Positions 25,701-33,682 are shown, numbered from the stretch's first letter. The stretch is DNA of 64,000 bases from Pricia mediterranea (GCF_032248455.1 NZ_JAVTTP010000001.1:248001-312000), one strand, 5' to 3'. The notes: generated from the letters alone by a model not told the origin. Numbers and translations: made by a program.

Positions 25701-26557
25701 GGGCCATGTGTTACCCTGGCAATATCCTTAATACGTATCGAGGTAAAATCGCTCGAAGTAACCACGGCGTTCTCTAAATCAGACAATGATTTGACATAAC
25801 CCAGTCCGCGAATCAGATATTCGGCCTGATTGATTTCCAATGTTTGCGCACCGATGTCCCTATTACTCTGTTTTACGGCTTTTACGACTTGTTGCAGACC
25901 GATACCGTACTGCTTCATCAATTCTGGATTTACGTCTACCTGATATTCCAGAACATACCCCCCGATGGAAGCCACTTCGGAAACTCCGCTCGCCGAAGAA
26001 AGGGCATATTTCACATAGAAATCCTGTATGCTACGAAGCTCCTGCAAGTCCCAACCTCCGGTAACATTGCCATCCTTATCACGGCCTTCAAGTGTATACC
26101 AAAAAATTTGGCCCAATCCTGTTGCATCGGGTCCCAGTGCAGGGTTGACACCTTCCGGCAACAATCCTGCCGGTAATGAATTCAATTTTTCAAGGATACG
26201 GCTACGGCTCCAATAGAACTCAATATCCTCCTCAAAAATGATATAGATACTCGAAAAGCCAAACATTGAGGAACTACGAATGGTCTTTACGCCAGGAATG
26301 CCCAATAAAGATGTGGTCAACGGGTAGGTTATCTGGTCTTCGATATCCTGCGGGGAGCGACCGTCCCATTTCGTAAATACGATTTGCTGATTTTCCCCAA
26401 TATCGGGAATGGCATCAACAGCAACCGGATTTCTAGGTAGCGCACCGGTATTCCATTCAAAGGGTGCATTTACGATTCCCCAGCCTACAAAAAGGACCAG
26501 AAGCAAGACCGCTACTAATTTATTTTCTATGAGAAACTTTATGCTCTTATTTAGCAT
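22790..26557 (-). CDS. cusA: CusA/CzcA-type heavy-metal RND transporter
   Basis: A 1,255-residue inner-membrane proton-driven pump of the heavy-metal efflux RND family. The start (IENKLVAVLLLVLFVGWG) is the first helix; the TM4 region reads GTMVDVGVILSENI with the conserved acidic residues of the proton path. The chain is about 200 residues longer than E. coli CusA. Extra hydrophobic segments lie between helices near residues 530-640 and an additional periplasmic insertion is rich in charged residues (about 740-840). Such longer versions are typical of Bacteroidota. It exports Cu(I)/Ag(I) with CusB and CusC. A structured 89-base spacer precedes it. Confidence 0.93.
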   Translation of the reverse strand: MLNKSIKFLIENKLVAVLLLVLFVGWGIVNAPFEWNTGALPRNPVAVDAIPDIGENQQIVFTKWDGRSPQDIEDQITYPLTTSLLGIPGVKTIRSSSMFGFSSIYIIFEEDIEFYWSRSRILEKLNSLPAGLLPEGVNPALGPDATGLGQIFWYTLEGRDKDGNVTGGWDLQELRSIQDFYVKYALSSASGVSEVASIGGYVLEYQVDVNPELMKQYGIGLQQVVKAVKQSNRDIGAQTLEINQAEYLIRGLGYVKSLSDLENAVVTSSDFTSIRIKDIARVTHGPATRRGILDKEGAEVVGAVVVARYGANPMEVINNVKEKINELSAGLPSKELSDGTTSQLTIVPFYDRTELIQETLGTLDEALTLEILITILVIIVMVFNLRVSILISGLLPVAVLMVFIAMKLFGVDANIVALSGIAIAIGTMVDVGVILSENIIRHLDESDGKESINTVVYTATAEVSGAILTAVMTTIISFIPVFTMIGAEGKLFRPLAFTKTFALTASIIVALFLIPPFAAFLFRKKSVRNTLGYGVNGVLIVLGILAIVYGSWLGLILIAFGVIGLLKYPELASKISSGFSISDKRANLINIIISAFAIVFVLAEYWRPLGLDKSIFWNLIFVGLICFGLLGFFTIFRNYYTRILRWALRNKLIFLSIPTAIVVFGVMIMRNTGKEFMPSLNEGSFLLMPTSLPHAGVEENKRVLQQLDMAVASIPEIATVVGKSGRTESALDPAPLSMYENVIQYKPEYMLNEDRKWQRYKVNEDGMFELRDGTFVTNPNLEVDTDDADYKESAIKSPFSVQQKDLIPDEDGEYFRNWRPEIKSPDDIWKEIVKVTKFPGVTSAPKLQPIETRLVMLQTGMRAPMGIKVKGQDLKQIEAFGLQLEDILKQAEGVKDEAVFADRIVGKPYLLIDIDRERLARYGITIEDVQSVLQVAVGGMVLTQTVEGRERYGVRVRYPRELRENPQDLKEIYVPVEKGNPVPLSELVTINYEQGPQVIKSEDTFLVGYVLFDKLDGFAEVEVVENAQALIQEKIDSGELVVPKGINYLFTGTYENQLRAEKTLSVVVPLALTIIFLILYFQFRSVGTSLMVFTGIAVAFAGGFLMIWFYGQDWFLNFNFFGENLRDLFQMHTINLSVAVWVGFIALFGIATDDGVVMATYLTQTFDRNKPDTLIGIQDSVVEAGEKRIRPCLMTTATTILALLPVLTSTGRGSDIMIPMAIPSFGGMLIALITLFVVPVLYSWKAEFQLKRLSK

Positions 26558-26568
26558 GATTTGGATAA

Positions 26569-26657
26569 TTAAGTAATTGGAAATTCAAGTTGAAAATTCA
26601 ACAAAAACAGCTTGACCCGAACAAAAATATGTTGGGCCTAAATGGTCAATTACTTAA
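26569..26657 (-). promoter_or_regulatory. structured intergenic element before cusA
   Basis: An 11-bp perfect inverted repeat, TTAAGTAATTG (26569-26579) and CAATTACTTAA (26647-26657), encloses two smaller hairpins: GTTGAA-AA-TTCAAC (26589-26602) and CCC-g-AACA with TGTTGGG (26616-26636). Such a three-way folded RNA between the HYC_CC_PP gene and cusA could modulate processing or expression of cusA. No promoter consensus was recognised inside it. Confidence 0.45.
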
Positions 26658-26660
26658 AAA

Positions 26661-27077
26661 TCAAATCAGAAAAGTCTGATCTAGAACTTGAACGTCCCGT
26701 ATCAGTAGAGGGGGGGAATAATCTTTAAAAGGAACGATTTTCATATCGGATCCTTCGTAAAGATTTATGTAAGAATATATAAATGAAACAACAAAGAGTT
26801 GTTGCTCCGTGCTTAGTTTTTCAAATGAAACCTTTAAATCATCTTGGCCTGCAATGGCCAAGGTTTGATCTTCGCAACAACTTGTTTTATCCAAACTATG
26901 GTCATGTGATTCGCTGGCTTGTTGCATATCCATACCACAGGATTCCGCTTTGCCGAAAAAAGAAAAATCCACCAACTCATCGCCACAATAATGCTGATCA
27001 ACGGCAAAGGAGAACGTCGATAACAACACTACCAGTGCCATTACAAAAGACGATATTTTGAAAAAACTCTTTTTCAT
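26661..27077 (-). CDS. HYC_CC_PP family secreted protein, copy 1
   Basis: A 138-residue exported protein with a signal peptide ending SFA. It shows the family signature: QHYCGDELVD, a His/Cys segment (SHDHSLDKTSCCED) and a C-terminal YSPPLL. The family occurs in Bacteroidota copper clusters; the paired Cys and His suggest metal binding in the periplasm, with function unproven. It is the first gene of the long minus-strand array and is divergent to its paralogue at 27342-27761. A possible -7 box (TAGTTTTG, plus-strand 27086-27093) lies only eight bases before the ATG, implying a very short leader if used. Confidence 0.85.
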   Translation of the reverse strand: MKKSFFKISSFVMALVVLLSTFSFAVDQHYCGDELVDFSFFGKAESCGMDMQQASESHDHSLDKTSCCEDQTLAIAGQDDLKVSFEKLSTEQQLFVVSFIYSYINLYEGSDMKIVPFKDYSPPLLIRDVQVLDQTFLI

Positions 27078-27191
27078 TCGATATGCAAAACTACAACAAT
27101 TTTAACAGGTCATTTTTGTTTAACACAATTTTAGTATTGAAAATTCGTGTTTTTTTTGTAGAATCAAGGCTAATGGAACTGATTTCTTTCC

Positions 27192-27237
27192 AACATGATT
27201 TAAATCATGTTCTCGCTTTGTATATTTTTTACCTTTG
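27192..27237. promoter_or_regulatory. 20-bp perfect palindrome and -7 box in the divergent HYC promoter region
   Basis: AACATGATTTAAATCATGTT (27192-27211) is a perfect palindrome. Its core TGAT-N4-ATCA fits the arm pattern of Crp/Fnr-family sites. TACCTTTG (27230-27237), a Bacteroidota -7 match, follows on the plus strand; the palindrome sits where its -33 element would be, and no good TTG is present. It lies between the two divergent HYC_CC_PP genes and could control either array. Confidence 0.55.
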
Positions 27238-27341
27238 TATTCGGAGGGGTTGAAAATTAATTCATAATTGACTAAATTTCAGTTAATTATTAGCGAAGGA
27301 AAGTTGCCCCTTGTTGAACAATTCTTATTCAATTTAAAAAA

Positions 27342-27761
27342 TTGAACCGCATTTTGAACAAAATATTGTCCGTTACATTAGCTTTCGCAGTGCTTTTTGC
27401 CACTACGTCATTTGCTGCGGAGATGCATTTTTGTTGCGACAAGCTAGTGGACATGGCGGTTTTCAGTAAGGCAAAGTCCTGTGCTGAAAAAATCCAACCA
27501 ACAGAAAATTCTTCAAGAAAATGTTCTATTGGGGCAAAAGATTGTTGCAGCAATAAGACCTTTGTAAAACAAGGCGAGGATAATTTAAAGAAAACCAATT
27601 TTGAACAAAATATCCACGACTTAGTTTTTTTACACACTTTCTTCTATACTTATGTCAATCTATTTGAAAACCTTGATAAAAATGTAGTACCCTTCTTTGA
27701 CTACGATCCGCCTTGGATTGAACGGGACCTAAATGTACTTCACGAAACTTTCTTGATTTGA
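27342..27761 (+). CDS. HYC_CC_PP family secreted protein, copy 2
   Basis: A 139-residue exported protein with signal peptide and the same layout as its divergent paralogue: MHFCCDKLVDM (HFC replaces HYC), AKDCCSNK and DYDPPWIERDL with the shared end HETFLI. The first in-frame ATG lies after the signal peptide, and a TAA stop is two codons upstream, so the TTG at 27342 must be the start. Periplasmic metal binding is likely for this family but unproven. It leads the plus-strand array. Confidence 0.82.
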   Translation: MNRILNKILSVTLAFAVLFATTSFAAEMHFCCDKLVDMAVFSKAKSCAEKIQPTENSSRKCSIGAKDCCSNKTFVKQGEDNLKKTNFEQNIHDLVFLHTFFYTYVNLFENLDKNVVPFFDYDPPWIERDLNVLHETFLI

Positions 27762-27809
27762 TTTTTATTTAAGCAGGTTAATGTTGTATTAATCTGTGCT
27801 TCCCATTGG

Positions 27810-27867
27810 CCAACAGTCCGTTGTTGGTTATCTATTGTCGCACCCATTTTCTAGCGACAACCTTTTT
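27810..27867 (+). terminator. two hairpins after the HYC gene, second terminator-like
   Basis: CCAACA-N6-TGTTGG (27810-27827) is followed by TTGTCGC-N12-GCGACAA (27835-27860) and then CCTTTTT. The second hairpin with its T-run could end or attenuate the plus-strand transcript before the CxxC-AraC gene. The stem is short and the T-run is preceded by two C residues, so efficiency is uncertain. Confidence 0.45.
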
Positions 27868-27941
27868 CGACCTGTATTTAATCGGATAATCAATCTTCCG
27901 ACGGCTTTATAGTTTAGTTAAGAACATTAGCATTTTCATAT

Positions 27942-28523
27942 ATGGAATCCACTAGAATTTATTGGATCAAGAACATGGTCTGTAGACGGTGTCTGAAAGT
28001 TATAAAACTGGAACTTGAAGAAATCAATATCGAAGTACTTTCCCTTGAACTCGGAAAACTGACCGTGCGCGCATTCAACCTTGCCGATACCAAAATTGAT
28101 GGTAAAGTGGCCGAGGTACTTCACACAAACGGGTTTGAAATCGCACGGAGCGAAGAGGATATGCTAGTGGAAGAAGTAAAGATCACTTTGATCGAACTCA
28201 TCAATGATTTGCCCGCCCATTTAAAGGAAAAGACTTCCGAGCATTTGGCTTCTAAACTACATCGCGATTATAAAACGCTAAGCAAACTGTTCTCAAAAAA
28301 CGAAAACACGACAATTGAAAAGTATTTCATCAAACTTAAGATCGAGAGAGTAAAAGAACTGATACAGCTTCAACAGTATACCTTTTCGGATATAGCCTAT
28401 ATGCTGGACTATAGTAGTGTAAACCATCTGTCGAGGCAGTTCAAGAACATCACGGGTATAAGCATGACCGATTATAAGAATGCTGAAGATTGGGAGCGCA
28501 AATTCTATGACGAAATTATATAA
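27942..28523 (+). CDS. AraC-type regulator with N-terminal CxxC (HMA-like) sensor, copy 2
   Basis: A 193-residue paralogue of the regulator at 7843-8409. The N-terminal HMA-like part reads WIKNMVCRRC (Cys14, Cys17); the C-terminal AraC domain contains KIERVKELI, FSDIAYMLDYSSVNHLSRQFK and ITGISMTDYK. The two CxxC-AraC proteins bracket the copper genes: this one at the start of the plus array, the other at the end of the minus array. It is likely a metal-responsive transcription factor that acts on one or both arrays (inference). Confidence 0.87.
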   Translation: MESTRIYWIKNMVCRRCLKVIKLELEEINIEVLSLELGKLTVRAFNLADTKIDGKVAEVLHTNGFEIARSEEDMLVEEVKITLIELINDLPAHLKEKTSEHLASKLHRDYKTLSKLFSKNENTTIEKYFIKLKIERVKELIQLQQYTFSDIAYMLDYSSVNHLSRQFKNITGISMTDYKNAEDWERKFYDEII

Positions 28524-28708
28524 ATAAGAAAGAAAGTTATGCAGATAAAGGTTCGGACGGTTACATACATTTATCCTGAGTGCTTGCTGTTACAAACACT
28601 ACGCACTCACAGCTTTTAGTGATAAAAAGAATATTGAACCCGATAACGGAACAAAGGCGATTTGAGCAAATAAAATTCAATTAAAAAGTAAACCTTAAAT
28701 CAAGTACA

Positions 28709-29173
28709 ATGAAAACAGCGACACTATTTTTTTTGACGATCGGGTTGTTTGCCTTACATGGTTGCAACCAGAAAACTGACGTTAACGCAATGCTAGACAA
28801 CTCCGAAACACGAAGTGAAATTTTTGATGCCATTGCGAACAACCACAAATACATGACCGGTTTTATGGACAACATGCAAGAAAGCGATCATGCAATGCAA
28901 ATGATGCAGGGCAATACTAAAATGATGGGAAACATGATGCAGGCAGGCGGTATTCAGATGATGATGAAAGACAGTATGATGATTAAGAATATGATGAAGG
29001 ACGGGAAGATGATGGGCAACATGATGAAAATGATGCACGAAAAAGGGATGATGAGCGAAGACTGTATGGAATCTTGTAAGAAAATGATGGAAGATAAGGG
29101 AATGGACATGAATGGAATGATGGGTAACATGCCATCGGGTTCTTCCAGTACCGATCACTCTGAAAATCACTAA
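28709..29173 (+). CDS. methionine-rich lipoprotein (copper-binding candidate), copy 2
   Basis: A 154-residue lipoprotein: signal sequence ending in LHGC. A short N-terminal region resembles the start of the Met-rich protein at 17179-17718 (a segment of about 40 residues before the Met-rich part), then comes a domain of repeated MM pairs (KMMGNMM, GGIQMMMKDSMM, KMMHEKGMM) with CMESCKKMM. The combination of methionine clusters, a CxxxC pair and a C-terminal His segment suggests periplasmic copper(I) binding. The 185 bases before it (28524-28708) carry a TGAGTGC/GCACTCA hairpin at 28577-28609 and no recognised gene. Confidence 0.75.
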   Translation: MKTATLFFLTIGLFALHGCNQKTDVNAMLDNSETRSEIFDAIANNHKYMTGFMDNMQESDHAMQMMQGNTKMMGNMMQAGGIQMMMKDSMMIKNMMKDGKMMGNMMKMMHEKGMMSEDCMESCKKMMEDKGMDMNGMMGNMPSGSSSTDHSENH

Positions 29174-29199
29174 AGTTTAATTTAAAAGAATACAGAACC

Positions 29200-29442
29200 A
29201 TGAAAAATCACTGGTTATGGATGGTCATCGGATGTGGCCTACCCCTATTGCTAATTTTTTTCGCTCCCGCATTCGGAATCAAAGGCAACCTGACCCTATT
29301 CACTTTTATCGTAATCATGTTTGCCGTGCATTTGTTAATGCCAATGCGACACCGTGGCCACAGTCATGGTCTAACAGAGGATAACCTGAAAAGGAAAAGT
29401 GAAGAAAAACAGGACAAGGGCAAAGAACAGCACCAACATTGA
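29200..29442 (+). CDS. DUF2933-like small membrane protein
   Basis: An 80-residue protein with two hydrophobic helices (HWLWMVIGCGLPLLLIFF and LTLFTFIVIMFAVHLLM) followed by a His-rich cytosolic or periplasmic tail (RHRGHSHG, KEQHQH). The layout matches the DUF2933 family of small membrane proteins found in copper and silver resistance clusters. The His-rich tail is a candidate metal site. It ends 13 bases before the HMA gene. Confidence 0.65.
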   Translation: MKNHWLWMVIGCGLPLLLIFFAPAFGIKGNLTLFTFIVIMFAVHLLMPMRHRGHSHGLTEDNLKRKSEEKQDKGKEQHQH

Positions 29443-29455
29443 AATCGAAAAACGG

Positions 29456-29671
29456 ATGAAAAAGAAGTTTCAAATAGACGGGATAAGCTGTGGAGGCTGC
29501 ATCACAAGGGTCAAGAAGGTTTTGGAAGCCCATGAGGCTATAGATGAGGCGAAAATATTCTTGAGTCCAAAAGGAGTTGCCAAAATCAATATGAACGAGA
29601 ATCTTTCAATAAATGATTTGCAAAAACAACTCGATCAGCTTGACGGTTACACAATAACCGAAATAGATTAG
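29456..29671 (+). CDS. HMA-domain metal chaperone, copy 2
   Basis: A 71-residue HMA domain beginning MKKKFQIDGISCGGC with the metal-binding Cys-Gly-Gly-Cys at about residues 11-14. The open frame extends upstream to 29399 through the end of the preceding gene, but the ATG at 29456 fits the domain start. Like the chaperone at 1113-1331, it carries CGGC rather than the usual MxCxxC pattern. It probably carries copper(I) between partners in the cytosol. Confidence 0.83.
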   Translation: MKKKFQIDGISCGGCITRVKKVLEAHEAIDEAKIFLSPKGVAKINMNENLSINDLQKQLDQLDGYTITEID

Positions 29672-29705
29672 AACAAATAAGTACTAACATTTAAAACAAA
29701 AAACT

Positions 29706-29924
29706 ATGCATTATTTCGACGGACACTGGGGCGGTATGCACTTTATATGGTGGATCGTATGGTTGATCCTATTAGTCTGGATATTCTTTGTCCCATACGA
29801 CATTCCTTATCGGAAAAACGAGAACGAGAACCCAAACGATATTCTTAAAAAGCGATTTGCCAAAGGCGAAATCTCGAAGGAAGAATATGAGGAATCAAAG
29901 AAAATTTTGGAATCTGATAAATAA
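29706..29924 (+). CDS. SHOCT domain membrane protein, copy 2
   Basis: A 72-residue protein with an aromatic N-terminal helix (FIWWIVWLILLVWIFF) and a C-terminal SHOCT module (DILKKRFAKGEISKEEYEE). It closely matches the SHOCT protein at 16907-17098 in both segments. It probably oligomerises at the membrane; the role in metal handling is unknown. Confidence 0.85.
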   Translation: MHYFDGHWGGMHFIWWIVWLILLVWIFFVPYDIPYRKNENENPNDILKKRFAKGEISKEEYEESKKILESDK

Positions 29925-29939
29925 CAAAAAACGAAAATC

Positions 29940-30221
29940 ATGAATCGAATCAACATAAAAAAATTAGGTTTTGCCATGGGGCTTACAGGAGCATTGGTAT
30001 ATCTGGGCTGTATGGTAGTAATGTTAACGGCCGGCCGTGAGGGAACAATAGATTTCTTCAACAGTTTGCTGCACGGGTTGGACACTACAAATATCATTAG
30101 AATGGATGTACCCCTTTGGGAAGCGGCTATAGGCATCGTTCAGACCTTTATCATAGGGTGGTTGATCGGAGCACTTATAGCGGCATTTTATAATGTACAG
30201 TTAAAAAACCAAAGAGTATGA
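29940..30221 (+). CDS. DUF5676-like small membrane protein
   Basis: A 93-residue protein with an N-terminal basic stretch (INIKKLGFAMGLTGALVYLGC) and two hydrophobic helices, with a short loop containing FFNSLLHGLD between. The arrangement and the loop resemble the DUF5676 family, small membrane proteins near copper genes. The stop overlaps the ATG of the GAPDH gene by four bases (ATGA), linking the copper and metabolic parts in one unit. Confidence 0.65.
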   Translation: MNRINIKKLGFAMGLTGALVYLGCMVVMLTAGREGTIDFFNSLLHGLDTTNIIRMDVPLWEAAIGIVQTFIIGWLIGALIAAFYNVQLKNQRV

Positions 30222-31231
30222 AAAATATAGCAGTAATAGGATACGGTGTCATCGGAAAGAGAGTGGCCGATGCCTTAAAAGTACAGGACGATATGAACCT
30301 TGTCGGGGTATGCGACATCATTAGCGATTGGCGCATACAGACCGCCATAGAAAAAGGTTTTGCAGTGTTTGCCGCAACCAAGGAAGCCGATGAAGAAATG
30401 CGATCGGAGGGAATATCCGTTGCAGGTTCTATGCAAGAACTCTTGGAACGGGTGGATCTGGTTGTGGATTGTACCCCCAAAAAAATTGCGGCTAAAAATG
30501 TTGAAACCTATAAGAAAGAAGGCATCAAATTTATCGTTCAAGGTGGGGAAAAACATGAAACCACAGGCCATTCCTTTAGTGCCGAAAATAATTATGAATC
30601 GGCTATAGATTTGGATTCGACAAGAGTGGTTTCCTGCAATACCACATCCATCTTAAGAACACTGACCGCTCTAAAAAGAGCCGATTTGCTCGATTATGCA
30701 AGGGGCACTCTGTTAAGAAGGGCCACCGACCCTTGGGAAAGCCATTTGGGAGGCATTATGAATACCATGGTTCCCGAAAAGGAAATCCCTAGCCACCAAG
30801 GTCCGGATGCCCAAAGTGTAGATCCCGATCTCGATGTAATCACAGCGGCGGTAAAAGTACCCCAAACTTTGAGCCATATGCACTACTGGAACGTAAAGCT
30901 AAAGAAAAAGGCATCCAAAGAGGAAGTACTAGCTGCCCTTAAAACCTCGACCCGTATCAAATTGATACGCTACGATCAAGGGCTGGTCTCCAACAATACA
31001 ATCAAGGAAATGTATCTGGATATGGGACGGCCTTGGGGCGATATGTACGAAGTTGCCCTTTGGGAAGACATGCTCAAAGTCGTGGGCGACGAACTGTTTT
31101 ATGCCTATGTGGTAGACAACCAAGCTATCGTAATTCCTGAGACTATTGATGCCATACGGGCATTGACAGGTATCGAAAGTGATGGTCAAAAATCCATCGT
31201 CAAAACCAACGAAAGTTTGGGAATCAGTTAA
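30218..31231 (+). CDS. type II (archaeal-type) glyceraldehyde-3-phosphate dehydrogenase
   Basis: A 337-residue dehydrogenase of the archaeal GAPDH family, shown by the N-terminal [13 protein letters not shown] nucleotide motif and the catalytic region [11 protein letters not shown] with Cys140. The bacterial family would have SCTTN. The enzyme converts glyceraldehyde-3-phosphate, phosphate and NAD(P)+ to 1,3-bisphosphoglycerate. It is followed after 11 bases by a class I aldolase and later by phosphofructokinase and lactate dehydrogenase. It may be a second GAPDH beside a normal chromosomal one; that cannot be seen here. Confidence 0.9.
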   Translation: MKNIAVIGYGVIGKRVADALKVQDDMNLVGVCDIISDWRIQTAIEKGFAVFAATKEADEEMRSEGISVAGSMQELLERVDLVVDCTPKKIAAKNVETYKKEGIKFIVQGGEKHETTGHSFSAENNYESAIDLDSTRVVSCNTTSILRTLTALKRADLLDYARGTLLRRATDPWESHLGGIMNTMVPEKEIPSHQGPDAQSVDPDLDVITAAVKVPQTLSHMHYWNVKLKKKASKEEVLAALKTSTRIKLIRYDQGLVSNNTIKEMYLDMGRPWGDMYEVALWEDMLKVVGDELFYAYVVDNQAIVIPETIDAIRALTGIESDGQKSIVKTNESLGIS

Positions 31232-31242
31232 AAAAAAAGACA

Positions 31243-32304
31243 ATGAAAACATATGAACATATCGTGGAACTCTTGGGGGATAAAGCATCCCACTATCTGG
31301 ACCACGTGAGCGAGAAAATAACCAAAGACGAATTGCAACTGCCTGAAAAAAATGTGGTGGACAAGGTATTTTTGAACAGCGACCGGAATACACGGGTCCT
31401 CGGAAGCCTATCTAAACTTTATAATCACGGCAACCTTGCAGGAACCGGATATCTGAGTATTCTTCCGGTAGATCAGGGCATCGAACATAGTGCCGCTTTT
31501 TCCTTCTATAAGAATCCCGATTATTTTGACCCTGAGAATATCATAAAATTGGCCATCGAAGCTGGCTGCAATGGGGTGGCCTCGACCTTTGGGGGCCTCG
31601 GCCTTTACGCTAGGAAATATGCGCATAAGGTTCCGTTCATCGTAAAAATAAATCACAACGAACTGTTGACCTATCCGAACAAATATGACCAAACGCTCTT
31701 CGGTACAGTGAAGGAAGCTTGGAACATGGGTGCAACGGCAATCGGTGCGACCATCTATTTCGGTTCCGAGGAAAGTAATCGGCAGTTGAGGGAGATTTCC
31801 GAGGCCTTTGCGGAAGCACACAGTCTTGGAATGGCCACCATTCTCTGGTGTTACACCCGCAACGAAGCTTTCAAAACCGATACGGAAGACTATCATTCAT
31901 CGGCCGATTTGACTTCACAGGCCAATCATCTTGGGATTACTATACAGGCGGATATCATCAAGCAAAAGTTGCCAACTACCAATTATGGATTCAAAAATAT
32001 TGGATTCGGCAAATTTAACGATGCCATGTATGAAACCTTGACCACGGAACATCCCATTGACCTATGTAGGTTACAAGTGGCAAATTGCTATATGGGCAAA
32101 ATTGGGTTGATCAATTCGGGAGGTGGCTCCAAGGGAGAATCCGACCTGACCGAAGCCATTATTACGGCAATCGTCAACAAACGGGCCGGAGGATCCGGTC
32201 TGATTCTGGGAAGAAAGGCTTTTCAGCGACCGTTCAAAGAGGGGGTTGAACTGTTACATGGCGTACAGGGCGTTTATTTAGAGAAGAAAGTAACCATAGC
32301 ATAA
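31243..32304 (+). CDS. fbaB: class I fructose-bisphosphate aldolase (DhnA/FbaB type)
   Basis: A 353-residue class I aldolase of the DhnA family. The Schiff-base lysine is K240 in ADIIKQK, close to the K237 position of E. coli FbaB, which has about the same length. Other family segments include [10 protein letters not shown] and the phosphate-binding [11 protein letters not shown]. It reversibly cleaves fructose-1,6-bisphosphate without a metal ion. Bacteroidota generally use a metal-dependent class II enzyme, so a class I form here with type II GAPDH is notable. It could serve glycolysis or gluconeogenesis under metal stress, because it does not need zinc (inference). Confidence 0.9.
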   Translation: MKTYEHIVELLGDKASHYLDHVSEKITKDELQLPEKNVVDKVFLNSDRNTRVLGSLSKLYNHGNLAGTGYLSILPVDQGIEHSAAFSFYKNPDYFDPENIIKLAIEAGCNGVASTFGGLGLYARKYAHKVPFIVKINHNELLTYPNKYDQTLFGTVKEAWNMGATAIGATIYFGSEESNRQLREISEAFAEAHSLGMATILWCYTRNEAFKTDTEDYHSSADLTSQANHLGITIQADIIKQKLPTTNYGFKNIGFGKFNDAMYETLTTEHPIDLCRLQVANCYMGKIGLINSGGGSKGESDLTEAIITAIVNKRAGGSGLILGRKAFQRPFKEGVELLHGVQGVYLEKKVTIA

Positions 32305-32317
32305 TGGATAATCAGGA

Positions 32318-33682
32318 ATGTTCGATACGGAAATAAAATCACTGAAATCACTTAACCACTACCTGCAAAAATTGGTGGAAGATAGGTTATGGCTAAAAGT
32401 TATCATTGCACTGTTCCTTGGGGTCGGTCTTGGACTGTTGTTAAGTCCCCAAAATGGTTGGATAACCAAAAGCACTGCCGATGTTCTTGGCAATTGGTTG
32501 GCCCTACCTGGCATGCTCTTTCTCAAATTGGTTCAGATGATCATGATTCCCTTGATCGTTGCCTCCATCATTACAGGTATAGCAAGTAATGACAAGGAGA
32601 ATCTGAAAAAGTTGGGTGGTGGGGTGCTCTTATATTTTATATCCACAACAATTATTTCGGTAACCATAGGTACAATCCTTGCCTTAATCTTTCGTCCTGG
32701 TAAGTATCTACATCAACAGGCCGTTGAGGATCATGAGGAGGCATTGGCCAATACTTCCGAAAGCACTGAATTATCATTCGGGATAAACGATATTCCAAAT
32801 GCTATTACAAATTTGTTGCCCGACAATCCTTTGGCATCCATGGTAAGTGGCGAAATGTTGAGTATCGTCATTTTTACCATTATAATAGGTGTTGCCGTGT
32901 TGTCCCTTCCCGACGATTTGCTAAAACCTGTAAAATTATTGCTGAGTGCCATACAGGAAATCTGTATGACCGTGGTCAAGTGGGCCATGTTGTTGGTTCC
33001 AGTCGCCGTATTCGGATTAATGGCACAGCTGACCTCCAGTGTCGGTCTGAATTCACTTTCAGGTCTGGGCTTTTATGTGCTCGTCGTCTTGATAGGGTTA
33101 TTGTTGTTGGTGGTAATTTACCTTATAGGTGTAAGCCTTTTAGGTAAGGGGAATCCGTTACAATTTTTACGTAAGATCAGGGATGTACAACTACTTGCAT
33201 TCTCCACCACCAGCTCCGCCGCAGTAATGCCCCTTTCCCTTAAAACGGCTGAGGAAGAACTGGAAGTGGATCCTACCATTAGCAATTTCATAATACCCAT
33301 TGGTGCTACCGTAAATATGGACGGTACGGCACTCTATCAGACCATAACCACCCTGTTTATTGCCCAAGCCTATGGATTGGAAATGGGATTGTTGAATGTC
33401 ATTGTGGTAGTGGTTACCATCGTGGCAGCTTCCATTGGTACTCCGGCAATACCCGGAGGGGGCGTAGTGATTTTGGCTTCTGTACTGTCCGGTGCAGGTA
33501 TACCAGCCGAGGGAATTATCATAATCATAGGGGTAGAACGGTTACTGGGAATGTTCCGGACGGCAGTTAACGTTACCGGAGACCTTACCGCCTGTATGGT
33601 GTTCAATCGATTTTATGGAAATCAGCCGGCCATAGGCTCAGATGGCGTATTAAAAAATCAAGAAGAGTATTCCACTGTTTAA
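32318..33682 (+). CDS. dicarboxylate/amino acid:cation symporter (DAACS)
   Basis: A 454-residue transporter of the DAACS (GltP/DctA) family. It has several N-terminal helices, a loop of acidic residues around 130-160, and the conserved helical-hairpin region STTSSAAVMPLSLK. The cation/substrate site MDGTALYQ and GGGVVILASVLSGAGIP are also present. It takes up C4-dicarboxylates, glutamate or aspartate with protons or sodium; the substrate is not determined. It sits between aldolase and phosphofructokinase. Confidence 0.9.
   Translation: MFDTEIKSLKSLNHYLQKLVEDRLWLKVIIALFLGVGLGLLLSPQNGWITKSTADVLGNWLALPGMLFLKLVQMIMIPLIVASIITGIASNDKENLKKLGGGVLLYFISTTIISVTIGTILALIFRPGKYLHQQAVEDHEEALANTSESTELSFGINDIPNAITNLLPDNPLASMVSGEMLSIVIFTIIIGVAVLSLPDDLLKPVKLLLSAIQEICMTVVKWAMLLVPVAVFGLMAQLTSSVGLNSLSGLGFYVLVVLIGLLLLVVIYLIGVSLLGKGNPLQFLRKIRDVQLLAFSTTSSAAVMPLSLKTAEEELEVDPTISNFIIPIGATVNMDGTALYQTITTLFIAQAYGLEMGLLNVIVVVVTIVAASIGTPAIPGGGVVILASVLSGAGIPAEGIIIIIGVERLLGMFRTAVNVTGDLTACMVFNRFYGNQPAIGSDGVLKNQEEYSTV

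Noticed and set aside
28536-28620. 26-codon frame after the second CxxC-AraC gene
   Set aside because: No domain, no helix, overlaps a hairpin (28577-28609) and has no partner elsewhere.
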